Origin: JAOZTV01 sp965371805
GTDB lineage: Bacteria > Acidobacteriota > Aminicenantia > UBA2199
Assembly (NCBI GenBank): GCA_965371805.1
Contig: CBDUZW010000003.1
Location: 115,719-179,718, forward strand
Length of the DNA: 64,000 nucleotides
Direction of reading: 5' to 3'
The position numbers and the translations under genes were made by a program. The notes beneath the pieces were generated by a model, which saw nothing but the letters and a program-made list of their open reading frames with translations, had not been told where the DNA came from and did not search any database. Below, one piece after another: positions 9,252 to 18,717 of this stretch (its first letter is position 1; each line of letters opens with the position of its first letter).

Positions 9252-10109
9252 TTAATAGATCTCTATATCAGCCTTTTTTTTTAGTTCTATTGCAAGGTTC
9301 TTCATGATCTTCTGCCCTTCCTGCTGATAAATAATTTTTTCTATATACGACTGAGCTTCTTTGAATGATATATTCTTTCTCTCATGTTTTTCATCAACCT
9401 TTATCAGGTGTACTCCAAATGTTGTTTCAACCGGAGCACTTACTTCATTATTCTTAAGTGCAAAAGCAGCTTTATCAAATTCAGGAACCATTTTGCCTTT
9501 ACTGAATGTTCCAAGATCTCCACCCTTTTCAGCTGAGGGACAATCAGAGTGTTCTTTTGCTATTTCTTCAAAACTAGCTCCCTCTTTGATTTTACCTAAG
9601 AGATCATCTACCTTCTTTTTTGCTTTCTCTATAGATCCTGCCTGTTTTTTCCCAATCAAAATATGTCTTGCCTTCACCATGTCAGGAGCGACCATGTGAT
9701 CTTTATGTGATTCATAATATCCCTCTAACATATCTGCAGTAATCTTTATTTTTTCCTGTGTCTCATCCTTTGTGAATTTCTGTAATAAGAGAGTCTCCTC
9801 AATATTTTTTTTAAACATATCAAAACTGACTCCATGTTTTTCCAATTCACTTTTGAAAGTCTCTTCTTTACCAAATTGTCTCTTTATCTCTTCGATATGC
9901 TTTTCAATAGCTTCATTCCCAATTTCAATTTTTCTATCTCTTGCTTCATCTACTAATAGAAAATTATCAATTATCTGTTCAATGATCCTATCTCTTTCAG
10001 CTTCATTTATCTCAGTGGTATTCGTTTGCTGCTTATATAGCAATGTCATATCATCAAGATGTTTCTGCTCAATCATTCTCCCATTTACCTTAGCAATGTT
10101 TTTGTCCAT
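9252..10109 (-). CDS. Parvulin-type peptidyl-prolyl isomerase (SurA/PrsA-like)
   Basis: A 285-aa protein with the SurA/PrsA layout. A helical N-terminal chaperone segment (about 1-135) is followed by a parvulin domain (about 140-240). The parvulin core is recognised by Val-Lys-Ala-Arg-His-Ile-Leu-Ile, then Cys-Pro-Ser-Ala-Glu-Lys-Gly-Gly-Asp-Leu-Gly and Phe-Gly-Val-His-Leu-Ile. The ATG has a clear AAGGAG upstream. No signal peptide is present, although most SurA-like chaperones are exported, so this copy looks cytoplasmic. It sits among envelope-protein genes. Confidence 0.85.
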   Translation of the reverse strand: MDKNIAKVNGRMIEQKHLDDMTLLYKQQTNTTEINEAERDRIIEQIIDNFLLVDEARDRKIEIGNEAIEKHIEEIKRQFGKEETFKSELEKHGVSFDMFKKNIEETLLLQKFTKDETQEKIKITADMLEGYYESHKDHMVAPDMVKARHILIGKKQAGSIEKAKKKVDDLLGKIKEGASFEEIAKEHSDCPSAEKGGDLGTFSKGKMVPEFDKAAFALKNNEVSAPVETTFGVHLIKVDEKHERKNISFKEAQSYIEKIIYQQEGQKIMKNLAIELKKKADIEIY

Positions 10110-10149
10110 AATTTCTCCTTTTTACTATTTTACCATATTATTATTTGTT

Positions 10150-10812
10150 TTAAAAACATTTTATAGAAACACGTTTTATTAGCTTTTTTGCCGAACTAAT
10201 TCCGCTTAGATCAGAAATAATACTGATTACTGGAACCCATTGATCTGATCGCCCTTTCAATTTCATTTTCACAGAAGAGCCAGGCTTAACAATAAGCTTT
10301 CCATGATAAATGAGAGAAGGTTGTCCATTTAGTTGTGGATCCGGCATACCTCGTATATTTCTGTATGGAAAGGCTGCATTAAAATCACCAGAGACATTTA
10401 CTTCAAAATAACAATCTACACAAATTCCCTTTTTTAAATAAGTTGTTGATCTAAAAATTTCATTCTTCGGAGTCGCACTGGAAAATGCGTCAGGTTCTTC
10501 CGTTGACTTTTCAGCTTGACTTTTCCAAATTGGTAAAGAGGTTGGACATTCAATCTTTCCCTTCCAGATATTTCTTGCTGTTCTTCTTGTTACGCTGATA
10601 GTTTTTATCTTTTTATCCCCGGGAAGTTTGATCCAGACTGCAATTTGTGGTGGTTCACCAAAATCACTCAACTCATAAATTTCTTTATCCAGAACCAAGT
10701 TAAATTCAACTTTAACGTTTGATTTATCTAGTGATTCTTTGGCATATGAAAAAGAGATTAAAGGGTTAAATAAGGCTGCGAAAACAAGAAAAAGTGCTAT
10801 TGGAAACTTCAA
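10150..10812 (-). CDS. Exported DUF2271-like protein
   Basis: A 220-aa protein with a Sec signal (hydrophobic residues 5-24, ending Phe-Ser-Tyr-Ala). It then has Pro-Gln-Ile-Ala-Val-Trp-Ile, a Thr-Arg-Arg-Thr-Ala-Arg segment, Leu-Pro-Ile-Trp, and Asp-Ala-Phe-Ser-Ser-Ala-Thr-Pro. These match my memory of DUF2271-type periplasmic proteins, whose function is not established. The start is a TTG at 10812 preceded by GGGTAGGG. It begins 4 nt after the oxidoreductase stop, so the two form an operon. The protein ends in a short Cys-Phe tail. Confidence 0.6.
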   Translation of the reverse strand: MKFPIALFLVFAALFNPLISFSYAKESLDKSNVKVEFNLVLDKEIYELSDFGEPPQIAVWIKLPGDKKIKTISVTRRTARNIWKGKIECPTSLPIWKSQAEKSTEEPDAFSSATPKNEIFRSTTYLKKGICVDCYFEVNVSGDFNAAFPYRNIRGMPDPQLNGQPSLIYHGKLIVKPGSSVKMKLKGRSDQWVPVISIISDLSGISSAKKLIKRVSIKCF

Positions 10813-10815
10813 ACC

Positions 10816-12168
10816 CTACCCTTTTACAATACCAAGATTTGGCCTTGTTTTCCACATTCCTCTTGTAAAATCCGGGAAATTTACAGGCCTGCTTCCATTC
10901 CTGACTGATATCTCCGATAATTCAGAAATAACACTCCAGGCTGCTGCATCATAAACATCCATATCCATTTCCTCTCCTTTTAAAAGAGATTGGATTAGAC
11001 GATAATCCTCAAGATAATCCATACCTCCATGTCCCGCACCCTTCGCTTTTTCTGCAATATTTTTCCACAGAGGATGTTCGAATCCCTCGATATAGTTTTT
11101 CATAGGTTCCCAACCATGTCCCTTTGTTCTGCCTTCGAAATGAAAACGGGGAGGATAACCATGGGTAATTCCCTTAGTCCCCTGGAGCATATCTATTCTG
11201 GTATAAGGCCGTGGCAGGTTTGTATCATGAGAAAGATAAATAGTTTTCCCAAGCTTTGTCTTAATCATTGTTGTATTAATATCACCCAATTTAAACTCTG
11301 CCTTTGCAAATTTATTTTCAGGACCTAATTTATTTTTTGCATATGCCTGAAGTCCTCTGGAGTTACTGCTCATTGAAACCAGATAGTCAAATTGATCTCC
11401 TCTGTTAATCCCCATACACTGTGCAATTGGACCAATTCCGTGAGTTGGATATAAATTTCCATTCCGCTTCATAGAATGATACACTCTCCAGTCATTCTCA
11501 TACAGTCCTCCTAACTTGTAATTTCTAAGATCATGTAAATATCCACCTTCTCCATGAAGTATTTCACCAAAGGTTCCTTTATTAACCATATTAAGAACCA
11601 TCAAGGCATGCCTGCTATAACAGCAGTTTTCCATCATTACACAATGTTTGTCATATTTTTCAGCATTTTCAACCAATTCCCAACTCTCTTCAATTGTGAC
11701 TGAAGCTGGAACTTCAACAGCAACATGTTTTCCATTTTTCATTGCAGTAACTGCTATTTTTACATGCCAGTTCCATGGAGTTGCAGTAAATACTAGGTCA
11801 AGATCCTCTTTTTCACACATTCTTTTAAAATCGTATTCTCCATCAGAATAACCTATGGGTTTGGAAAACCCTTTTTTTACTACCCATTTCTGGATTTTTT
11901 CAACCTTTTCCGGAATAATATCGCAGACTGCTTTTATTTCAACGCCATCAATATTTAAAAAATTCCTGACATGTCCTGAACCCTGCATGCCAACACCGAC
12001 AAACCCTATTTTAACTTTCTTTAAAGGCTTATTTGTTATTATTTTTGCTTGATTTTTTGCACTTACCTTATTATTGGAGAAGGCATTTTTTGTCAACAAT
12101 GCGCCTAAGCCTACTGTTCCAATTTGTAAAAAATTTCTTCTACTAAACCCATCACCAGTATTATTCAT
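10816..12168 (-). CDS. Tat-exported Gfo/Idh/MocA-family protein, GH109-like
   Basis: A 450-aa protein beginning with a twin-arginine signal (Ser-Arg-Arg-Asn-Phe-Leu-Gln at residues 9-15). A Rossmann domain follows, with Gly-Phe-Val-Gly-Val-Gly-Met-Gln-Gly-Ser-Gly near residue 54. The family reads as Gfo/Idh/MocA. Specific segments (Gly-Gly-Tyr-Leu-His-Asp-Leu-Arg, Phe-Glu-His-Pro-Leu-Trp-Lys) resemble the NAD-dependent alpha-N-acetylgalactosaminidases of GH109. Those use bound NAD in an oxidation-elimination mechanism and are also Tat-exported. Glycan breakdown in the periplasm is therefore likely, but the exact sugar is not proven. Confidence 0.8.
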   Translation of the reverse strand: MNNTGDGFSRRNFLQIGTVGLGALLTKNAFSNNKVSAKNQAKIITNKPLKKVKIGFVGVGMQGSGHVRNFLNIDGVEIKAVCDIIPEKVEKIQKWVVKKGFSKPIGYSDGEYDFKRMCEKEDLDLVFTATPWNWHVKIAVTAMKNGKHVAVEVPASVTIEESWELVENAEKYDKHCVMMENCCYSRHALMVLNMVNKGTFGEILHGEGGYLHDLRNYKLGGLYENDWRVYHSMKRNGNLYPTHGIGPIAQCMGINRGDQFDYLVSMSSNSRGLQAYAKNKLGPENKFAKAEFKLGDINTTMIKTKLGKTIYLSHDTNLPRPYTRIDMLQGTKGITHGYPPRFHFEGRTKGHGWEPMKNYIEGFEHPLWKNIAEKAKGAGHGGMDYLEDYRLIQSLLKGEEMDMDVYDAAAWSVISELSEISVRNGSRPVNFPDFTRGMWKTRPNLGIVKG

Positions 12169-12270
12169 ATTTTCAACCTCCCAAACAGCTATATATCAAA
12201 AATTATTTTATTTGTCTATACATTTTAAAAAAGAATTTTATTTTATATAGTTTTACAATATAATAAATGA

Positions 12271-12318
12271 GTTTTTGGTGCCAGTCAAGATTTTTCTGTA
12301 AGTCAAGATTTTTCTGTA
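12271..12318 (+). repeat. GTGCCAGTCAAGA motif with an 18-nt tandem duplication
   Basis: This lies in the 328-nt gap between the oxidoreductase and restriction genes. The motif TTTTTGGTGCCAGTCAAGA at 12272-12290 recurs exactly, in reverse orientation, at 40612-40630, with looser copies at 30653 and 44813. The block AGTCAAGATTTTTCTGTA is duplicated perfectly in tandem (12283-12300 and 12301-12318). The rest of the gap shows only AT-rich sequence and no supported gene. Confidence 0.6.
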
Positions 12319-12496
12319 GATTTATGTAATAGACCGCAGGTATTTACAAATGAGAAAAACACGAATTAATTTTTTATTCAATTTGTTTAATGAATATTTA
12401 ATGCCTTTATTAAAAGATAAAAAGAAGACTAAGAAAAAAGTAAAAAATGAAATCGTCTGACAAAAAAACATTAGAAAGTTCTTTTTGGTTTGTCTT

Positions 12497-13129
12497 TTAT
12501 GTAAAATCAAAAAACAGATGATATATATTGAGAACTTTTAAATTATTTATTCTTTTATGCTTTGAGCAATAACTATAATTAAAGCCATTACAAATTCTGT
12601 AGAACAATAAATTTTGAAGAGTCACAATATCATGATGATTTGTGACTCTATTTTTAATACTATTTATTTTATCTTCAATGATTCCAACTTGAATAAATCC
12701 GATCATTCCTACCAAGGGCATACTTGAAGAATACTTCCCAGTAATAAAGCTCATAATTCCATTAGTAGGACTATTTTTTCGCATAAATGTAGCTTTTGTA
12801 TCTATATATTTACTTGTTCCAATTATCTTACATTCAATTTTTATTGCATAAGAATCATTAATTAAACTCAATGGTGTAGCTAAGTCAATATCGATCCTGT
12901 TTTTTTTTTCAATATCAGGAAATTCAGTTATCCATCTGAACGGAAAATTGATATTCTTCATTTTTTTTGCATTTCTAACTAAATCATCTCGAATTGTATT
13001 TTCATTTTTTATTACTGCATTATAATTATTGTGTTTCAATCCTTGATATGCATAAATTAAAAACTCATATGCTATTTCAATATAATTTAAATGAGTTCCA
13101 ACAGTATTCTTAAAAACAGACGCATTCAT
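12497..13129 (-). CDS. Probable restriction endonuclease, PD-(D/E)xK-like
   Basis: A 210-aa protein whose start overlaps the stop of the DNA methyltransferase gene by 4 nt (ATGA). It has a plausible nuclease core: Arg-Ile-Asp80-Ile-Asp, then after about 18 residues Ile-Glu99-Cys-Lys101. That is the spacing of a PD-(D/E)xK active site. The C-terminal third has several Cys and His residues. The coupling to the methylase argues for the restriction partner of a type II-like system. No specific enzyme family was recognised. The region is even more AT-rich than its neighbours, consistent with horizontal acquisition. Confidence 0.55.
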   Translation of the reverse strand: MNASVFKNTVGTHLNYIEIAYEFLIYAYQGLKHNNYNAVIKNENTIRDDLVRNAKKMKNINFPFRWITEFPDIEKKNRIDIDLATPLSLINDSYAIKIECKIIGTSKYIDTKATFMRKNSPTNGIMSFITGKYSSSMPLVGMIGFIQVGIIEDKINSIKNRVTNHHDIVTLQNLLFYRICNGFNYSYCSKHKRINNLKVLNIYHLFFDFT

Positions 13130-16080
13130 AAATTATTTTCAGCCATTAAGATTTCTTTTTCTGCTGTTAACATTGCATCTATAAACTCTGCTAAGTCACC
13201 ATGTGCAACTGCTGAATGCCAGTTTTTGTATTGGTTGGGTTTAACAACATAAAAAGAATTTTCGTTAAATCCACGAACATCTCGCTGTATATAAAACGTA
13301 TCAGTGATTTTTTCTGTTCCAATATCAATTAACTGAAATAATTCTTTAATGTTTGTATCTGGTTTAATATTAATTTGACGATTTGGTTTTGATTTTACGA
13401 CTTTAAAATTCATACCTACCACATATCTATTATAAAATATATCTATTTCAAAATAATCTGAATGTCCATTCCAACGATTACTAAAATGATCTATAAAAAT
13501 TTTAGCATATTGTTCTAATTGGTCGTTCGTTGTTTTTGAAATTGGATCTTCACTATTATTTATTTGAGGTATTGTAATTTCAATTGCATAATCAATTAAA
13601 GTTTTCTCTGTTTTTGTAAGTTCAAACTCATTTAAAATTATTTCATTTAGTTTTTGCTCTTCAGAAAAAATTCTTTCTTTTACGCTCGCACTATCTATTA
13701 TCTCAGAATAAAGTTCTTTATACATATTTTGTATTATATCTACCTGAGTACAAATTGCATTGTTAGTACTAATTGGAATTTCAAAACGATCCTTTTCGTT
13801 ATTACCTTGTTCTCGTTCAACCCCTGCCGATGAACCAAATAATAGAAAACAATAACTAAAAAAAAGAGAATTTAAATTTCCAGTAATGATTTTTAAAATA
13901 TTTTTGTCATTTTTTTTACCCTTTATAGCAGTAAGATAATCGGTAAATACAAAATCTTTTTCTGAATAAACTGAAATAGGTGAGAAGTTTTTTTTATTAA
14001 AACTCTTTTTCAGTAATACATATGGTCCTTTAAATAATTCTGGGTCTCTAATCCTTTCGACAAAAGTATTGTCTTCATAATTTTGTAATCCATTCTCATT
14101 GATAAAAAAACGAGTTACAGCTTCCTTTTTTGCATCTAAATATAATTTATTAAATAATTCATCTGGGCTATATTTTTTTTTAGTTCCTCGTATAAAGCCT
14201 TCGCCAACCCTTAATTCATATTTATCGATAATACTATTTACTGTTTCATAATCCTTTTTGATTCTTTTCATTAAATAAAAGTCAAAAATATTTCCATATA
14301 GCATTGTTTTCCATAACCAATTATATTCTTTAAAATAATGTTGTTTTATTTGTTTAATGTCGTTTTTTTCAATAACAATCAACTTTAGATATTTCAAAAA
14401 AACATTTGGTCTGATTGAGTAATGTGTAACAATGTTATTTCCAGTTTCAACGCCATTTGCATAAGAAAAAAAAATTATTGAGGTTGGTGCATCAGCTCTA
14501 GAAAAAAGTTGATGCCTAACAGGCGATAACTCTAAAACTTCTTTAATAATGAAATTATTTAACAAATATGTTCTATAATTCTTGGCTTTGTAATTATATA
14601 AAAATGGCTTACTAGGCAAAACCATTACACATTGTGTTTTTGAAATTGAAAAATCTTTAGTTCGTGCTACAAAACTCTGTGCAATTTGCTTATCACTTAT
14701 AGGAATCTTATTATTTTTATAATACTGTATATGAAAATTGTTATTCTCTTTATCACTACCCCATGGAGGATTTCCAAGGATATAATCAAGATTATTTATT
14801 TTATCATTAAATAGATGATTTAAATTAAAAAAATCAGCCATAAAAAGATTTTTGTTTTTTAGATTTGGAAATTGGAATTTAGTGATATCTTTGGGTTCAA
14901 TATAATCAAGTAGTGTCAAACAAAGTGAAAATATAGTTAAATTAATTGCATTTTCATCAGTATCAACTCCAAAAATATTCTCAGTTATAATTTCTCTTAA
15001 TTTTTCTTCTTTAATATTTCCGTTCTTGTCTAGATTAACTTCTATTATATTTCTTAATGATTCTACTAAAAAAATTCCTGAGCCACAAGAGGGGTCTAAG
15101 ATTCTACATGTTTTACTTTTCCTAAGGTGAGGTTTAACAGTTTTTGCTATAATATAATCTACTAAAAATGAAGGTGTATAATATGCAGCTTGCGATTTTT
15201 GTTTAACTAACCCCATAAAACGTTCATAGACTTCAGATATTAACTCAATTGGAATGATATTAAAGTCATATAGATCAAAAAGAGATTTTTGTATCCCATC
15301 TTCCTGGATATCACTTCCTGAAAAAAGTTCAAATAAATATGTTAAATGAGTATCATTTATCTCATCTTTCTCTTTTACTGTAACAGGAAAGAGATCACCA
15401 TTAAAAGTTTCTTTTAAATAATCAAAATACTCATATAGTAAAGATTTATTTTTTATTAAACCTAAAAAACTATTTCTATCATAAAAATATTTATGTTCAA
15501 TTTTTACTTTTCTATCAAGTAAATACCGTGAAAAAAGTAATCTGCCAATAATGTTCTGTGCATATATATCACTCAAATTGTTTTTTACTAAAAGATTTTT
15601 AGTACTTTCTAAATTATCTAATAGCTTTTCATCAACCTGTGATTTTGACATTGGAAGATTCTTGAAACATTTTCCTGAAAATATATCCCATAATGAAAAA
15701 TTGTCGGCTAAATTATCCTCTGTCAATTTAGTGTTCCCAATTGTAAAAATATTGAATACGGTTGTATTGGGATCAAATGTAAAACCATTGTATATATCAA
15801 CAGTCGTTTTATTTATAATAAATATTGCTGGTATACCACCTAAATTCCATATTTTTTTAAATAATACAGCTAAATTTACATTGTCATTTTGAGTAAAATC
15901 GAAAAATAAAACAATAATTTTATTATTATGTAAAAGAAAACTATTCGGATTTATCTCATCTAAACCTTTTTGAAATCTAAAAGGTATTTTTCCTTTCCAT
16001 GATTTATCATGAAAATCAAAAAATAGTTCACTCTCTTTTGAAATCCCAATTTTTTCTAAAACAGAATTAATTCTTGACAT
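13126..16080 (-). CDS. N6-adenine DNA methyltransferase (Eco57I-like)
   Basis: A 984-aa protein with a gamma-class amino-methyltransferase core. Motif I is Asp-Pro-Ser-Cys-Gly-Ser-Gly starting at Asp329, and the catalytic motif IV is Asn437-Pro-Pro-Trp-Gly. A conserved Ala-Ala-Tyr-Tyr-Thr-Pro segment lies ahead of motif I. About 320 residues precede the core and 500 follow it; the latter probably hold target recognition. Its size suits the Eco57I/type IIG group, in which methylase and nuclease can be fused. Here a separate small nuclease-like gene is coupled downstream. It methylates adenine in host DNA; the recognition site cannot be read from sequence. Confidence 0.85.
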   Translation of the reverse strand: MSRINSVLEKIGISKESELFFDFHDKSWKGKIPFRFQKGLDEINPNSFLLHNNKIIVLFFDFTQNDNVNLAVLFKKIWNLGGIPAIFIINKTTVDIYNGFTFDPNTTVFNIFTIGNTKLTEDNLADNFSLWDIFSGKCFKNLPMSKSQVDEKLLDNLESTKNLLVKNNLSDIYAQNIIGRLLFSRYLLDRKVKIEHKYFYDRNSFLGLIKNKSLLYEYFDYLKETFNGDLFPVTVKEKDEINDTHLTYLFELFSGSDIQEDGIQKSLFDLYDFNIIPIELISEVYERFMGLVKQKSQAAYYTPSFLVDYIIAKTVKPHLRKSKTCRILDPSCGSGIFLVESLRNIIEVNLDKNGNIKEEKLREIITENIFGVDTDENAINLTIFSLCLTLLDYIEPKDITKFQFPNLKNKNLFMADFFNLNHLFNDKINNLDYILGNPPWGSDKENNNFHIQYYKNNKIPISDKQIAQSFVARTKDFSISKTQCVMVLPSKPFLYNYKAKNYRTYLLNNFIIKEVLELSPVRHQLFSRADAPTSIIFFSYANGVETGNNIVTHYSIRPNVFLKYLKLIVIEKNDIKQIKQHYFKEYNWLWKTMLYGNIFDFYLMKRIKKDYETVNSIIDKYELRVGEGFIRGTKKKYSPDELFNKLYLDAKKEAVTRFFINENGLQNYEDNTFVERIRDPELFKGPYVLLKKSFNKKNFSPISVYSEKDFVFTDYLTAIKGKKNDKNILKIITGNLNSLFFSYCFLLFGSSAGVEREQGNNEKDRFEIPISTNNAICTQVDIIQNMYKELYSEIIDSASVKERIFSEEQKLNEIILNEFELTKTEKTLIDYAIEITIPQINNSEDPISKTTNDQLEQYAKIFIDHFSNRWNGHSDYFEIDIFYNRYVVGMNFKVVKSKPNRQINIKPDTNIKELFQLIDIGTEKITDTFYIQRDVRGFNENSFYVVKPNQYKNWHSAVAHGDLAEFIDAMLTAEKEILMAENNL

Positions 16081-16624
16081 TTTCTTTATTTATGATCAAT
16101 TACTCCATATAATATAATAGTATTTATTATATTATATTCAACCACAAATAAAAAAAGATATCAACCGTTATTTCATAAATTAATTTTATATAAAAATAAA
16201 TGTCTTATTTAGTTTTCATAATTTTTTGAGGAAACATAATTTGATAAACTACTCAATCTCGATCATCTAAATATATACTATTTCTATCTAATCCGGTTAG
16301 AACTTTCCCCATGTTGTGCTTTGGTATATCGTTTAAACTAATTTTTTTAGGGAAGCATAATTAATAGCCTCTAATACTAATTATAGCATAAAATTATTTA
16401 AAAAAAAACACAGTTTATAAGGCTACAAACCTATATTTGACCAATATAAGCCTGGAGCCTTATATTAGTTACATTAAATAAAATTGGTTCGATTTTATCT
16501 GCTCTATTTATAGAAAATAATTTTATTCTATAGACTTTTAATATATTTAAATATACTTAGATATTTATAAGATAAATTGAAAAATAGAACAGATATAATA
16601 ATTGCGATAATTTGAATGTTTCTA
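16081..16624 (+). other. AT-rich intergenic region with a hairpin
   Basis: A 544-nt gap between the methylase start and the universal stress protein stop. No coding frame is supported. One notable element is a perfect 8-bp inverted repeat, AATATAAG at 16443-16450 and CTTATATT at 16459-16466, with an 8-nt loop. The promoter of the restriction-modification genes must lie near 16081-16150, but no clear consensus stands out in the A/T background. Confidence 0.5.
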
Positions 16625-17464
16625 TTAATGATAGAAAAAGACAGGAGTTTCTCCATTCTCAATTACTTTTAGGGAAGTTCTTCCAAAAAACAATGCTGAA
16701 AGACCTGAATTTCCATATGCTCCCATCACAATTTCACTGATATTCTTTTCCTTTGCAAATTTAATTATTTCATCTGAAGGTTTACCAACCCGGGTGGATG
16801 TTTCTACTTTGAAACCGTGTGTTGTTAGATATTTTTTAGTACTGTTAAGAATTTTCTCTGATTCTTCAATTTCATCATTCACATTGAGAACAAAGATTTT
16901 TTTTATATTTGAATTATTTTTTGAGATATGAGTATAGACTCTCATCGCTTTTGCTGCTTTAACTGATCCATCTGTTGCCATTAATATATTCCCAGTCATC
17001 TTTAATTCAACTTTTGGTACCGCAAGAATAGGACAAACATTTACTTCCAGTAGGTCTTTTAGAGTTTCCCCGGATTCTGGAGTTGTTTCAAAATGAAAAA
17101 ATGTCTTTAATCCCATAATTATTAAATCTGAAGTCTTTCCGAGCTCAACAATCATCTCAAATGGAACACCTGATTTTTTATACACTTCATACTTAACTTT
17201 AGATGTTTTGCAGGCTTCTTCAAAATCTTCAAGGAAATTCTTGATTTTTTTTATTGCATCATTCAACTTATGTTTTTCAAGACGATCTGCAAAATAGCTT
17301 GCCCCAATTCCAGCACCCATTGTTGATTCCTCTATTTCATCTTTATCAATAATTCCAAGACCGATTACTGTCCCATCAGTTTTTAAAGCCATCTCTATAG
17401 CAGCTTTTATTGCATTCTTTGAGTAATCTGATCCATCCAAGGGAACTAAAATTCTTTTTGCCAT
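16625..17464 (-). CDS. Universal stress protein with two UspA domains
   Basis: A 279-aa protein made of two tandem Usp domains, about 1-150 and 152-279. The first opens with Ile-Leu-Val-Pro-Leu-Asp-Gly-Ser, the second with Ile-Leu-Met-Ala-Thr-Asp-Gly-Ser. The second also keeps most of the ATP-binding motif as Gly-Ala-Tyr-Gly-x9-Gly-Arg-Thr-Ser, with Arg in place of the usual small residue. It is cytoplasmic and probably nucleotide-binding. It is divergent from the dnaJ heat-shock operon, so the intergenic 17465-17610 carries both promoters. Confidence 0.85.
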   Translation of the reverse strand: MAKRILVPLDGSDYSKNAIKAAIEMALKTDGTVIGLGIIDKDEIEESTMGAGIGASYFADRLEKHKLNDAIKKIKNFLEDFEEACKTSKVKYEVYKKSGVPFEMIVELGKTSDLIIMGLKTFFHFETTPESGETLKDLLEVNVCPILAVPKVELKMTGNILMATDGSVKAAKAMRVYTHISKNNSNIKKIFVLNVNDEIEESEKILNSTKKYLTTHGFKVETSTRVGKPSDEIIKFAKEKNISEIVMGAYGNSGLSALFFGRTSLKVIENGETPVFFYH

Positions 17465-17511
17465 TATCCATTTCCTCCAGTAAAATAATAAAAATTTAAT
17501 CCAAAAAAAGC

Positions 17512-17525
17512 GGTTTTATAAAACC
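17512..17525. promoter_or_regulatory. Palindrome between usp and dnaJ
   Basis: GGTTTTATAAAACC is a perfect 14-bp palindrome in the divergent intergenic region. It extends imperfectly on both sides (AG..CT). It could be an operator for either gene. The mycobacterial-type HspR box (CTTGAGT-N7-ACTCAAG) was sought upstream of dnaJ; only a half-like TTGAGT at 17594 is present. Confidence 0.3.
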
Positions 17526-17610
17526 ACTATTTAAAATTTTATCATAATAGCAATCTAAAAACAATAAGAAACAGGTTGATTTTTTCTGTTTAATTGAGTA
17601 AAATCCTATA

Positions 17611-18717
17611 ATGAGTGATTATTATAAAATACTTGGCGTGAGCAAAAAGTCGACTTCTGCTGAAATAAAAAAAACCTATAGAAAATTAGCAAGGAAATAC
17701 CACCCTGACCTCAATCCGGGAGATAAAGAAGCTGAAAGAAAATTTAAGGAAATAACTGAGGCATATGAGGTCCTGAACGATCCTGTCAAAAAGAAAAAAT
17801 ATGACATGTACGGAGATCTAGGTGGATTCTCTAATAGTAGAAGCAATTCCCAGAACTTTGATGGTTTTAATTTCAATAATTCTGGTTCAAATTCATTTGG
17901 TGATATCTTTGAAACAATTTTCGGGGGAGTTGAAAAAGAACAAAGAAATACTCAACAAGCAGGTAAAAGACCATCAAAAGGTGAGGACCTTAGATATTCA
18001 ATCAATCTAAGTTTCATAGATGCAGTAAAAGGTATTGAAACTTCAATTCAAATAAACAGAAAAGATAAATGTAATGTATGTTCTGGGAAAGGTATTGATC
18101 CAACATCTAAAAAAACAGTTTGTCCATATTGTAAAGGTAGTGGAAAAACACAAAAACAAACTGGATTTATGAAATTTGCAGCACCATGTTCTCCATGTGG
18201 GGGAAGTGGAAGTCTACCTGGAAGTAGTTGTAGAACCTGTAATGGAGATGGACGGTCTGACAAATTAGCAAAAATCAGGGTCAGAATACCTCAAGGTGTT
18301 GATGATCAGTCAAAAGTCAGAATTCCAGGGAAGGGAAATTCCGGTAGATTCGGCGGACCTTCAGGTAATCTGATTATTACTATTAATGTAACAAAACACA
18401 AATTTTTTAGAAGAAATGGACTAAATCTTGAAATATCTCTTCCTATTACTTTTAGTGAATCAGCCCTGGGCGGAAAAGTTGAAGTTCCTACACTTGAGGG
18501 CAAGACCCTATTAAAAATACCTCCTGCAACAAGTTCTGGTCAAAAGATGAGATTAAAGGATAAAGGTGTCGTAAACAATAAAACCGGCAAGAAGGGAGAT
18601 ATGATTGTTGAGATAAAGATAGTCCCCCCATCAACAAAAGACATTGAAATTCGAAAACTCCTAAAATCAATTGATAAGAAAGCACCCTATAATCCAAGAG
18701 AAGGACTTGTAGAATGA
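17611..18717 (+). CDS. dnaJ: Chaperone protein DnaJ
   Basis: A 368-aa type I DnaJ. The J domain (1-68) has the His31-Pro-Asp triad that triggers DnaK ATP hydrolysis. A Gly/Phe/Asn/Ser-rich linker follows. The zinc-binding region has four Cys-x2-Cys-x-Gly-x-Gly motifs at Cys154/157, 171/174, 193/196 and 207/210, and then come the two C-terminal substrate domains. It heads a compact operon and is not accompanied by dnaK or grpE. The next gene, hspR, overlaps by 4 nt. Confidence 0.95.
   Translation: MSDYYKILGVSKKSTSAEIKKTYRKLARKYHPDLNPGDKEAERKFKEITEAYEVLNDPVKKKKYDMYGDLGGFSNSRSNSQNFDGFNFNNSGSNSFGDIFETIFGGVEKEQRNTQQAGKRPSKGEDLRYSINLSFIDAVKGIETSIQINRKDKCNVCSGKGIDPTSKKTVCPYCKGSGKTQKQTGFMKFAAPCSPCGGSGSLPGSSCRTCNGDGRSDKLAKIRVRIPQGVDDQSKVRIPGKGNSGRFGGPSGNLIITINVTKHKFFRRNGLNLEISLPITFSESALGGKVEVPTLEGKTLLKIPPATSSGQKMRLKDKGVVNNKTGKKGDMIVEIKIVPPSTKDIEIRKLLKSIDKKAPYNPREGLVE

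Noticed and set aside
12322..12510. 62-codon minus-strand frame rich in Phe and Lys, overlapping the end of the restriction gene.
   Set aside because: No RBS, low-complexity composition from A/T-rich DNA, and no family resemblance; treated as chance.
17594..17599. TTGAGT upstream of dnaJ as an HspR operator half-site.
   Set aside because: The partner half (ACTCAA at correct spacing) is missing, so it was not called as an operator.
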